Shown here: positions 35,730-43,634 of the stretch, piece by piece
Layout of the letters: each line of letters starts with the position of its first letter
Position numbering within the stretch: position 1 is the stretch's first letter
Notes under the pieces: model-generated
Told to the model about the DNA's origin: nothing
The model's database searches: none
Seen by the model: the letters and a program-made list of their open reading frames with translations, nothing else
DNA from: Gp6-AA40 sp963723495
GTDB lineage: Bacteria > Acidobacteriota > Vicinamibacteria > Vicinamibacterales > UBA2999
Direction: 5' to 3'
Assembly (NCBI GenBank): GCA_963723495.1
Contig: CAVRQR010000012.1
Location: 248,001 to 312,000 of the forward strand
DNA: 64,000 nt
Made by a program: the position numbers and the translations under genes

Positions 35730-38700
35730 CTATGACGCCCCGGCGTGCCCCGTTGCGTGCACCGTCGTTTTGTCTCTCGAACGGAAGAAGCGTTGGGCCA
35801 GCCAGTCCCTGCTGTCGGCGAGAATCTCGTACACCGTCGGAATCACCAGCAGTGTCAGCAGCGTCGACGTCACCACACCGCCGATGACAGTGATACCGAG
35901 CGGCGCGCGGAAATCACCGCCTTCGCCGCTTCCCAGTGCCACGGGGACCATCCCGGCCACGAGAGCGAACGTGGTCATCAGAATCGGACGCAGACGCACG
36001 CGGCCAGCCTGGATGAGCGCCTCGCGCCGTTCCATGCCGGCTTCTTCAGACCACTTCGCGAAATCGATCAACAGAATGGCGTTCTTCGCCACGATCCCCA
36101 CGAGGAGGATGACGCCAATCATGCTCATGATATTGAGCGACTCACCGGTCACCATGAGTGCCAGCATCACCCCAATCAACGACAGAGGCAGTGACAGCAT
36201 GATTGAGAACGGCTCGAGGAACGAGCCGAACTGCACCACCAGCACGAAGTACATCAACAGGATCGCGACGCCGATGGCCACGAACATCTGGGTGAAGATC
36301 TCCTGCTGTTCCTCCGTCTCGCCTCCCTGACTGAGCGAGTAGCCAGGCGGAAACGTGATCGCATCCTGCACGCGGGCCATCGTGTCGCCAACAACGGCCG
36401 ATAGCGGACGATTCTCGGTGTTGGCCTGGACGACTATCACGCGATCCCGATCGAGATGGTCGATGCGAGCAGGCCCGATGGAGGGTGTCACGTGCGCCAC
36501 CTGTCCGAGAGGAATGCTCCGATCGTTGTCGCCGCCAACGAGCAGCGGCAGCGACTCGAGGTCGGCCACGACGGTTCGGGATTCGGGCGCCAGACGAATC
36601 GTCACATCTCTCGTCTCACCAGACGGATCAATCCAGTCACCGACATCGATGCCCGCGAACGCCGGCCGCAGCGCCTGCGCCACCTGCCCGACCGTCACAC
36701 CAAGCGATCCGGCGAGCGCGCGATCGAGTTGCACGTCGAGCTCCGGCTTCTGACCCTTGGTCGAGAGGCCGACATCGACCGCTCCCGGTACTTTGCGCAT
36801 CTCGTCAGCGACCGCTTGCGCAAGGCGGGTGAGTTCGGTCGCGTCCGGACCTCGCACCTGCAATTGAATCTGCTTCTGGCCAGGGTTGAACCCGGTGCTG
36901 ATCGACGAGGTGACGCCCCCCAGACGACCGAGATCCGATCGAATGTCAGCAACAACCGCCAGCTGCGATCGTTCCCGTTCGCTCTTGGGCATGAGTTTGA
37001 CGAAGATCACACCCTCGTCGACGGCATCCCCTTGTCCCCCGACCGCCGTGTACACGTACTCCACTTCCGGCCGCATGCGCGCGATGCGTGACACCTCCTG
37101 CGCTTTGAGCTGGGTGTAGGCCAGGTTCGATCCGGGAGGCGTCTCGATATCGATGGCGAACTCGGACGTGTCCATCTCCGGCACGAACCCGGCGCCGACG
37201 AGGCCGACCGCCGGAAGCGCCAGCGCGGCCACGAACGTGGCAATGGCGAGCGAGACCATCGCGACTCGGTGGTCCAGGGCCCACGCAATCACGCTCTTGT
37301 AGCGTTCCGCCTGCCGATCGAACCAATGATTGAAGCGGCCGAGGAGCCGCGAGATGAACGAACGCTGCTCCATTGGCGTGTGTGGGTCCGGCCAGTACGC
37401 CGACAGCATGGGGTCGAGTGAAAACGAAACGAACAATGACACGAGCACGGAGCACACAATCGTCAGCCCGAAGGGTTTGAACCACTGGCCGGCAATCCCG
37501 CCCAGGAACGCGATCGGGATGAACACGACGACGATCGAGAGCGTGGTTGCGGTTACGGCGAGACCTATCTCGTCGGTGCCGTCGAAGGCGGCCTTATAGT
37601 GCCCCTTCCCCATCTCGACGTGGCGCACGATGTTCTCTCTCACCACAATCGCATCGTCGATGAGGATGCCGATCGAGAGTGACAGCCCCAGCAGCGACAT
37701 CGTGTTGAGCGTGAAGCCGTACGCCCAGACCGCGACGAAGGACGCGAGAACCGAAACCGGCAGCGCGAGGCCGGTGATGATCGTCGATCGCCACGAGTTG
37801 AGGAACAGAAAGACCACGATGACCGTCAGCGCCGCGCCCTCGATGAGCGCCTGCTGCACACCAGCGACCGAATCCGCCACGCGGACGCCGGCGTCGGTGA
37901 CCACACGAAGCGTCACGCCTGAAGGCAGCGTCTGTTGAATGTCGGCGACGCGTGCGCGGATCTGTTCCGCAACAGCGGTCGTGCTGAATCCGGTGGACTT
38001 GAGGACGTCGATGCCCACGGCGGCTTCATCGTTGTAGAGGGCGAACGAGCGTGGCTCTTCGGTCGCATCACGAACATCGGCGAGATCGCCGAGGCGGACG
38101 ATGCGTCCATCCGACTGAGAGACCACCAGCTGCTTGAAGTCCGCCGGTGCATCGAGCCGTCCCTTGAGCCGGATCGTCCGTTCATCGAGTTGGCCCGCGA
38201 GCCGTCCAACAGGGGACGCCAGGTTCTGAGCCTGCAGTGCCTGAACCACTGCGGCGACGCTGACGCCGGTGGCCTGCAGATCTCGGGGCCTGATCTCGAC
38301 GACGAGCTCACGCTCGATCGCTCCAACCAGGTCGACCGAGGCCACGCCGGAAATCGCCCGCAGCCGCCGCGTGATGTCCGGATCGGCGATACGGGTCAGC
38401 TCTGCGCCGCCAAGACCCGGCGATGAGAGGGTGAGCGACATGATCGGCCGATCGGCCGGGTCGAACTGCGTCAGGATCGGCTCCTCCATCTCCGTTGGCA
38501 GCTCGTTGCGAATCTCGGAGATCTTGTCGCGCACTTCCTGGCTCGCCATGCGCGGATCCTTCGAGAAGTCGAACTCGACGATGATGTTGCCGAAGCTGTC
38601 GAGAGAGTTCGACTGCATGCGGTCCACACCGCTGATGCCGGAGATGACCTCTTCGATGGGATCGATCACCTCGCGCTCGACGACGTCCGGTGAGGCGCCC

Positions 38701-38855
38701 GGATACGGGATCGCGATCACGACAACGGGCGCGTCGATTTCGGGGTACTCGTCGGTGTCGAGCTGCACGAGGGCAACCAGCCCGAACACCACGAAGAGCA
38801 GCATCGCGACGATCGTCAGGACCGGGCGCTTGATGGCGGTATCTGAGATGAACAT
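35730..38855 (-). CDS. RND-family efflux pump inner-membrane subunit
   Basis: A 1041-residue HAE-type RND transporter. The N-terminal helix is ISDTAIKRPVLTIVAMLLFV; two large periplasmic loops carry PGASPDVVEREVIDPIEE and GVASVDLVGAIERELVVEI. The helix-4 proton-relay aspartates are in LSIGILIDDAIVVRENIVRH, and FIPIAFLGGIAGQWFKPF and GVILLVGIVAKNAILLIDFA are conserved. It exports drugs, lipids or other amphiphiles by proton antiport with the adaptor and TolC-like protein encoded just upstream. It is last of the marR-tolC-adaptor-RND operon. Confidence 0.93.
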   Translation of the reverse strand: MFISDTAIKRPVLTIVAMLLFVVFGLVALVQLDTDEYPEIDAPVVVIAIPYPGASPDVVEREVIDPIEEVISGISGVDRMQSNSLDSFGNIIVEFDFSKDPRMASQEVRDKISEIRNELPTEMEEPILTQFDPADRPIMSLTLSSPGLGGAELTRIADPDITRRLRAISGVASVDLVGAIERELVVEIRPRDLQATGVSVAAVVQALQAQNLASPVGRLAGQLDERTIRLKGRLDAPADFKQLVVSQSDGRIVRLGDLADVRDATEEPRSFALYNDEAAVGIDVLKSTGFSTTAVAEQIRARVADIQQTLPSGVTLRVVTDAGVRVADSVAGVQQALIEGAALTVIVVFLFLNSWRSTIITGLALPVSVLASFVAVWAYGFTLNTMSLLGLSLSIGILIDDAIVVRENIVRHVEMGKGHYKAAFDGTDEIGLAVTATTLSIVVVFIPIAFLGGIAGQWFKPFGLTIVCSVLVSLFVSFSLDPMLSAYWPDPHTPMEQRSFISRLLGRFNHWFDRQAERYKSVIAWALDHRVAMVSLAIATFVAALALPAVGLVGAGFVPEMDTSEFAIDIETPPGSNLAYTQLKAQEVSRIARMRPEVEYVYTAVGGQGDAVDEGVIFVKLMPKSERERSQLAVVADIRSDLGRLGGVTSSISTGFNPGQKQIQLQVRGPDATELTRLAQAVADEMRKVPGAVDVGLSTKGQKPELDVQLDRALAGSLGVTVGQVAQALRPAFAGIDVGDWIDPSGETRDVTIRLAPESRTVVADLESLPLLVGGDNDRSIPLGQVAHVTPSIGPARIDHLDRDRVIVVQANTENRPLSAVVGDTMARVQDAITFPPGYSLSQGGETEEQQEIFTQMFVAIGVAILLMYFVLVVQFGSFLEPFSIMLSLPLSLIGVMLALMVTGESLNIMSMIGVILLVGIVAKNAILLIDFAKWSEEAGMERREALIQAGRVRLRPILMTTFALVAGMVPVALGSGEGGDFRAPLGITVIGGVVTSTLLTLLVIPTVYEILADSRDWLAQRFFRSRDKTTVHATGHAGAS

Positions 38856-38864
38856 GTTGGTAAC

Positions 38865-38885
38865 TCAGAATGCAGAATTCAGAAA
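38865..38885. repeat. heptanucleotide tandem array (TCAGAAT)
   Basis: Three 7-bp units TCAGAAT, GCAGAAT, TCAGAAA fill most of the 31-bp gap between the adaptor and RND genes. The unit is the reverse complement of the ATTCTGA/ATTCTGC arrays at 55568 and 55671. Confidence 0.6.
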
Positions 38886-38886
38886 C

Positions 38887-40035
38887 TTAACGTGCGCCAG
38901 CCAATTTCACCGGTGTCCCCGGACTGATTCCCTGCGCAGCGCCACGCAGGACCACGTCTCCGTCATCCAGGCCTGACGCAACCTGCACTTCTTCCCGGCG
39001 CGGGTCTCGCAGCCCCAGGGACACGGCCACACGTTCGGTCGTGCCGTTGCGCACGCGCAACACCCAGGGCTCCTTGTCACTGGTATTCACCGCGTTGATC
39101 GGCACAATCAATCCCTTCGCCGAACTGCTGACGACCCTGCCTTCCGCGAACAGGCCCGCGACCAGGCGGCCACCGACATTGGGGATGGCCACGTAGATCG
39201 GCACCTGCCGCGTGGTCGAATCGGCCTGCGGCGCGATGCGCTCGATCCGCCCGATGAACGAACGGTCGTACCCACGCACGGTGAATTCGACGTTGGCTCC
39301 AACGCGCAGGACCGAGAGGTCCTCCGACGGCACGGATGCCTCGAGACGCATGGACGACGGGTCGATGATACGGAACAACTCGGTTCCGGGGACGACCACG
39401 TCACCGGTGTGAACACTCCGGCTCGCAACGATGCCGCTGAACGGGGCGCGGATCGTCGTGTCACCGAGCGTCCGCTCAGCACTGGCCAGTCGCGCCCGCG
39501 CATCGGCGACCGCCGCTTCCGCCGACGTGACGCTATTGCGCGCGACGTCGAGCTCGCGTGCCGCCAGCGCTCCGGCCTCCACGAGGCGTTCCGTACGCTC
39601 GGTCTCACGGCGCGCCACGGCCAGTTGATTCTCGGCCGATCGCAATGCGGAGATCGCCGACTGCCGGGCGTCCTCGAGCGTGCGCGTTTCGATGCGCGCC
39701 AGCAGCGCACCGCGCGCGACAGGCTGGGCTTCTTCGACCGAGACGTCGAGAATCGCGCCACCAAGCTCGGCGCGCACAGTAGCCTCGCGGGTTGGCGCCA
39801 GTTCGCCAGAGATGGTCGGTCCAACGACGATGGTGCCGGCCTTGACCGAGACGACGTTCTCCGCGCCGATCTGGACCGCGAGCGGCTCGGGCGGCGCCGT
39901 TGCGCCGTTGGCGCCCTGGCTGCACGCCGCTGTCAGTACTGCAACACCCAAAATGCACAGTGCGGGAAGCAGTGTGGCCGACCGTCGATCACCTGTGTTG
40001 GGCACCGTGCACTCTGCATTACACCTTGTACTCAT
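38887..40035 (-). CDS. RND efflux periplasmic adaptor (membrane fusion protein)
   Basis: A 382-residue HlyD/AcrA-type adaptor. The signal carries a lipobox-like LTAACS, so it is probably lipid-anchored. Lipoyl half-motifs are ATVRAELGGAILDVSVEEAQ and APFSGIVASRSVHTGDVV, around a coiled-coil hairpin (about residues 105-165). Beta-barrel and membrane-proximal domains follow. It bridges the RND pump and the outer-membrane channel. It overlaps the tolC-like gene by 4 bp. The first 20 residues before the signal are Cys-containing and non-hydrophobic, so the real start may be the GTG of VPNTGDRR a few codons in. Confidence 0.9.
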   Translation of the reverse strand: MSTRCNAECTVPNTGDRRSATLLPALCILGVAVLTAACSQGANGATAPPEPLAVQIGAENVVSVKAGTIVVGPTISGELAPTREATVRAELGGAILDVSVEEAQPVARGALLARIETRTLEDARQSAISALRSAENQLAVARRETERTERLVEAGALAARELDVARNSVTSAEAAVADARARLASAERTLGDTTIRAPFSGIVASRSVHTGDVVVPGTELFRIIDPSSMRLEASVPSEDLSVLRVGANVEFTVRGYDRSFIGRIERIAPQADSTTRQVPIYVAIPNVGGRLVAGLFAEGRVVSSSAKGLIVPINAVNTSDKEPWVLRVRNGTTERVAVSLGLRDPRREEVQVASGLDDGDVVLRGAAQGISPGTPVKLAGAR

Positions 40036-41726
40036 CGAGTTCCTGCCTGTGGCTGCGTGAATTGGGCAGACGCGTTCCTTAACTGCGGGTTGCCCTGAGA
40101 GGGAACTGGCTGCACCGGTACCGCCGGGGTCGGTTGCTGAATGATGGGATTGCCGCCGGTCGTCGGGAGCGCGTTCCCAATCGGCAGATCCGGCAGAAGC
40201 GCGACGCGTGCGCGCGCCACCTGTAAATCACGCGCTGCCAGGGCGCGGTTTGCACCCGCCTGCTGACGCTGCACTCGCGCGTCGGACAATTCGAGCTGGG
40301 TCGAGACGCCGGATGAATAGCGGACGTCGGCGATCTCGTACGCACGATCGGCCTGCTGGACCGTTCCGGCGGTCGACTCCCATGCGGCGCGTGCGGCGAG
40401 CAGTTCCGCCCACGCCGAACGCGTGTCGAGAGCGGCAAGCTCCTCGATCTGTCTCTGCTGCAGGCGCGATTGATCGAGCTCCGCGCGGGCGACAAGTTCA
40501 TCGCCTCGCTGCCGCCCGCCCGTGAGAATGGGCATGCTCATGCTGATACCCACCGACCAGTTCGAGCGATCGAAGGATGGCAGGACGTTGTCCGGGTACG
40601 CGATCCGACTGTAGTTCGAGTTCAATGACACGGTCGGCATTCGTTGCGCTTCAGTGAGCTTCAGGGCCGCCTCACGTGTCCGCATGGTCGTATTGGCTTG
40701 CTCGACCGCGGCACGCTCTGGAAGCGACAGGCCGCCCACCGTGAGCGATGGCGTATCGCTCGACCGCAGCGTGTTCTCGATCGCGCTGACACGCTCGACG
40801 AACACCGGCGGCGGCGGGAGATTCTCATCCACAAGCCCGTCGGCCAGCTGAAGGTCCATTTCGGCCGGCAAGTCGAGTAGTCGCTTGAGACGCAGGTACG
40901 TCAGCGCACGATTCACCCGCTGACGAATGAGCAGGGGCTGCTGGGTGTCTCGATTGACTCGGGCACGGAGGACCTCGAACTCTGGTTGCGTGCCGGCTCT
41001 GAGTCCAGCTTCAACCTGACGCAGCGTCGCGTCGGCCTGGTCGAGCGTCGCCGCCGCGATGTTGACCAATTGATCGCTGAGAACCGCGTCGTAGTAGGCC
41101 TCTGTGACCTCGAACAACAGCTGCGCCCGCACTGTGGTCAGCCCGAGCTGCGCCGACTCGCGTCCAACGGCTGCCAACGTGATCTGCGCGCCATTGCGCC
41201 CGCCCGAGTACAGGTTCTGTGAAAACGACAACGATGCACGCCAGGTATTGACGCGGCCGAACGGAAGATCTTCGAGCCCGCCGTCGCTCGCTCCCGCTCC
41301 GAAGAATCCGCCCCCACCGATGGCGCCGCAGTCGACGGCGCGCTCGATTTCAGCGACGCGTGCATCCAGTGCCGCCTGTGGATTGAGCGCGAAGGGCGGA
41401 CAGGAAGGTCCGGTGCTTCCGGAATCGAAGATGTTGTCGAATTCAGAGGCGAGCGCACGGTCGTAACTCGCTGCCACTGACAGCTGAGGAAGCAACCCGC
41501 TGCGCGCGCGAACCTGATCGGCTTCGGCGCGCTGAACGCCCCTCGCGGCAATGGAGACGGCCTCACTCTTCGGCTCGGCGAGCGACAGCACCTGCTCGAG
41601 CGTCAGTGGTCCGGCAGGGACGGCGGCAGTCGGTTGCGTTTGCGCGTGGGCTGCCAGTGGTGTGAACAACGACGACAGCCACACGGCGGCCATCATCAGC
41701 AGCTTGGTAAATCGTCGATAAGGCAT
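40032..41726 (-). CDS. TolC-family outer-membrane efflux protein
   Basis: A 564-residue TolC/OEP-family protein with a signal peptide (MMAAVWLSSLFTPLAAHA). Two OEP repeats follow: LTLEQVLSLAEPKSEAVSIA, SLSFSQNLYSGGRNGAQI, then SVGISMSMPILTGGRQRGDE with long heptad coiled-coil segments. A Cys-containing insertion with Gly-rich sequence (PSCPPFALNPQ, DCGAIGGGGFFGAG) lies near residues 105-145. A Gln/Pro-rich tail of about 45 residues extends beyond the usual end. It forms the outer-membrane exit duct for the adjacent RND pump. The gene overlaps the adaptor by 4 bp. Confidence 0.9.
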   Translation of the reverse strand: MPYRRFTKLLMMAAVWLSSLFTPLAAHAQTQPTAAVPAGPLTLEQVLSLAEPKSEAVSIAARGVQRAEADQVRARSGLLPQLSVAASYDRALASEFDNIFDSGSTGPSCPPFALNPQAALDARVAEIERAVDCGAIGGGGFFGAGASDGGLEDLPFGRVNTWRASLSFSQNLYSGGRNGAQITLAAVGRESAQLGLTTVRAQLLFEVTEAYYDAVLSDQLVNIAAATLDQADATLRQVEAGLRAGTQPEFEVLRARVNRDTQQPLLIRQRVNRALTYLRLKRLLDLPAEMDLQLADGLVDENLPPPPVFVERVSAIENTLRSSDTPSLTVGGLSLPERAAVEQANTTMRTREAALKLTEAQRMPTVSLNSNYSRIAYPDNVLPSFDRSNWSVGISMSMPILTGGRQRGDELVARAELDQSRLQQRQIEELAALDTRSAWAELLAARAAWESTAGTVQQADRAYEIADVRYSSGVSTQLELSDARVQRQQAGANRALAARDLQVARARVALLPDLPIGNALPTTGGNPIIQQPTPAVPVQPVPSQGNPQLRNASAQFTQPQAGTR

Positions 41727-41804
41727 TGGTCTGAGAGTCCTTCTGGTGTGCAGCCGTGCACTGTTTTGGACGGTGGGCCTGGTCGACCCGTTCCTTCCGA
41801 AAGA

Positions 41805-42359
41805 TCAGGTGCGCAGGATCTGCGCCGCGGCCGGTGGCGCCACTCGCCGCGAACGTCGCGGGCGCCGCACTTTGCGTTGCCCGAGCGGTCGCTGAGTCTG
41901 CAGCCAGGCCACGTGGTCAGCGGCCAGGGAGAGAGCCCTGGTCAAGTAGTCGACAACGAGCGCCAGTTGGCGGTCGTCGTAGTCCTCGTGCAGTCGGGCG
42001 GTGCTTTCGGCGAGCCGCCGATACAGTCCCGACACATGTTTGAAGTTGCGTGACAACGCTTCGACACGAACGCAGCGGCGGTCTTCCGCATCGCGTAGAC
42101 GGCGGGCGAACCCGGCACGCTCCAGTCGATCGATCACGGCAGTCATGGCCCCGGTCGTCAAGCCGGCGTGTTCAGCGAGCCGACCGGCCGTGATCGGTCC
42201 CGCCATCTCGAGCAGATCGAGGCACTCGAGATCAGTCGAGTTCAGACCCACGATCTTGGCGACCGTGTCGCTCAGCAGAACCGACTGGGCGCCGACTTTC
42301 CGCAGCGTCTCTTCGAGCTGTTTCAGGAGATCGGCGCGGGACTTCGAGGTTTTCGGCAT
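41805..42359 (-). CDS. MarR-family transcriptional regulator
   Basis: A 184-residue regulator with a winged helix: TAGRLAEHAGLTTGAMTAVIDRLERAG (recognition helix) and RRLRDAEDRRCVRVEAL (wing with the D-x-R-D/R motif). The C-terminal 25 residues are Arg-rich (QRKVRRPRRSRR), beyond the normal end of MarR proteins. It is first gene of the efflux operon, 78 bp before tolC, and an inverted repeat lies directly upstream. Ligand-relieved repression of the pump is the likely role. Confidence 0.88.
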   Translation of the reverse strand: MPKTSKSRADLLKQLEETLRKVGAQSVLLSDTVAKIVGLNSTDLECLDLLEMAGPITAGRLAEHAGLTTGAMTAVIDRLERAGFARRLRDAEDRRCVRVEALSRNFKHVSGLYRRLAESTARLHEDYDDRQLALVVDYLTRALSLAADHVAWLQTQRPLGQRKVRRPRRSRRVAPPAAAQILRT

Positions 42360-42374
42360 TAATTGCTCAGTTCA

Positions 42375-42401
42375 CAAGTATCTCACACATCAAGATACTT
42401 G
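42375..42401. promoter_or_regulatory. MarR operator candidate, 9-bp inverted repeat
   Basis: CAAGTATCT, a 9-nt spacer CACACATCA, then AGATACTTG: perfect 9-bp arms, 15 bp upstream of the marR start codon. The inner TATCT...ATCAAGATA resembles TATCTTGATATCAAGATA-type MarR boxes. Confidence 0.6.
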
Positions 42402-42524
42402 CTTCAAGAGGCTAGTGCTGGTGTAGGGCACCAGCGCGTGCAGGAATGCGAAGCACTGCTCGAACGAATGACACGTCCCGAATGATGAGTCCCGGATTAG
42501 AATCCTCGCCACCGAGGAGGACCC

Positions 42525-43532
42525 ATGCGTTCAGCGCTCATGACCGTTGCGGTTGCCGCGGCGCTCATCACTGGTAGTTTCACCGCTCGCGTCAATGGTT
42601 CGACCGGACCTATCCCGCTCAATTGCGATCGCGCGTGCCTCGAAGGCCTTATCGATCAATACCTGGCGGCTGTCGTGGCCCACGATCCGTCGCGCCTTCC
42701 GCTGTCACAGGACGTGAAGTTCACAGAGAACAGCCAGGTCCTCCAGGTCGGCGACGGTTTCTGGAAGACGGCCGGCGGCATCGGCAACTACAAGCACGTT
42801 TTCGCCGACCCCGAGTTCGGACAGGTCGCCATGATGGGGACGATGCGCGAAGCGAACACAACGATCCTGATGAGCGTCCGTCTCCGCATCGAGCTTGGAC
42901 GCATCACTGAGATCGAGTCGGTGTTCTTCAAGCCGGGTGGTGGCGGACCAAACAACATCGAAGGGCTCGACAAGAGCGGGAAGCCTGAAGACATCTGGTT
43001 CAAATCGATCCCGCCCGCGCAGCGACTGCCACGGCAGCAGATGATTTCGATCGCCGACGCCTACTTCACCGGTCTTCAGAAAAACGACGGCAAGGGCATT
43101 GGCAGCACGGGGACCTATCCGTTTACCGAGGACTGTCACCGCATCGAGAACGGATCAGCAACGACGAACGTGCCGCGGCCGCCAAACGAGAAGCCGGGGA
43201 CGATCAACCTCTTCGCCATGGACTGCCTGTCGCAGTTCAAGATGGGTCTGTATTACGTCGTGCAAAGCATTCATGGGCGACGGTATCCGCTCGTCGATGC
43301 CGAGCGTGGTGTCGTGTGGGCGCACTCGGTGTTCGATCAGGGCACGGTGAACCAGGGTGTGTTGTCCGACGGCACCAAGCACAGTTATCCTGGCTTCAAC
43401 CGGCCGAGCAGCATCCTGGTGACGGAAGCATTCCTGATCGAGAACGGCAAGATCCGTCGCGTCGAAATGATCGGACCGTCGGCGCCGTATCACATGAACT
43501 CGCCGTGGCCTGGCGGGCTCAGCGGGAATTGA
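42525..43532 (+). CDS. secreted NTF2-like protein of unknown function
   Basis: A 335-residue protein with a signal peptide (MRSALMTVAVAAALITGSFT) and strong Shine-Dalgarno GAGGAGG 5 nt before the ATG; a TAGAAT box lies 21 nt upstream of the start. The mature part begins with a SnoaL/NTF2-like segment (LEGLIDQYLAAVVAHDPSRLPL, KFTENSQVLQVGDGFWKT), and a second similar helix-sheet segment follows at about residue 180 (ISIADAYFTGLQKNDG, FTEDCHRIENG). Such cone-shaped folds bind small hydrophobic molecules, but no catalytic residues are evident. Homologues in soil bacteria are uncharacterised. No operon partner. Confidence 0.8.
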   Translation: MRSALMTVAVAAALITGSFTARVNGSTGPIPLNCDRACLEGLIDQYLAAVVAHDPSRLPLSQDVKFTENSQVLQVGDGFWKTAGGIGNYKHVFADPEFGQVAMMGTMREANTTILMSVRLRIELGRITEIESVFFKPGGGGPNNIEGLDKSGKPEDIWFKSIPPAQRLPRQQMISIADAYFTGLQKNDGKGIGSTGTYPFTEDCHRIENGSATTNVPRPPNEKPGTINLFAMDCLSQFKMGLYYVVQSIHGRRYPLVDAERGVVWAHSVFDQGTVNQGVLSDGTKHSYPGFNRPSSILVTEAFLIENGKIRRVEMIGPSAPYHMNSPWPGGLSGN

Positions 43533-43634
43533 CTCGACTGCGCCGCAAGTCCGATACCCAAATCAGGGTAGGGCAACGTTCGCATCGCGAAAGTGATTTT
43601 CGGATCGTCGCGACGGTCGGGCATACTTCCTCGA

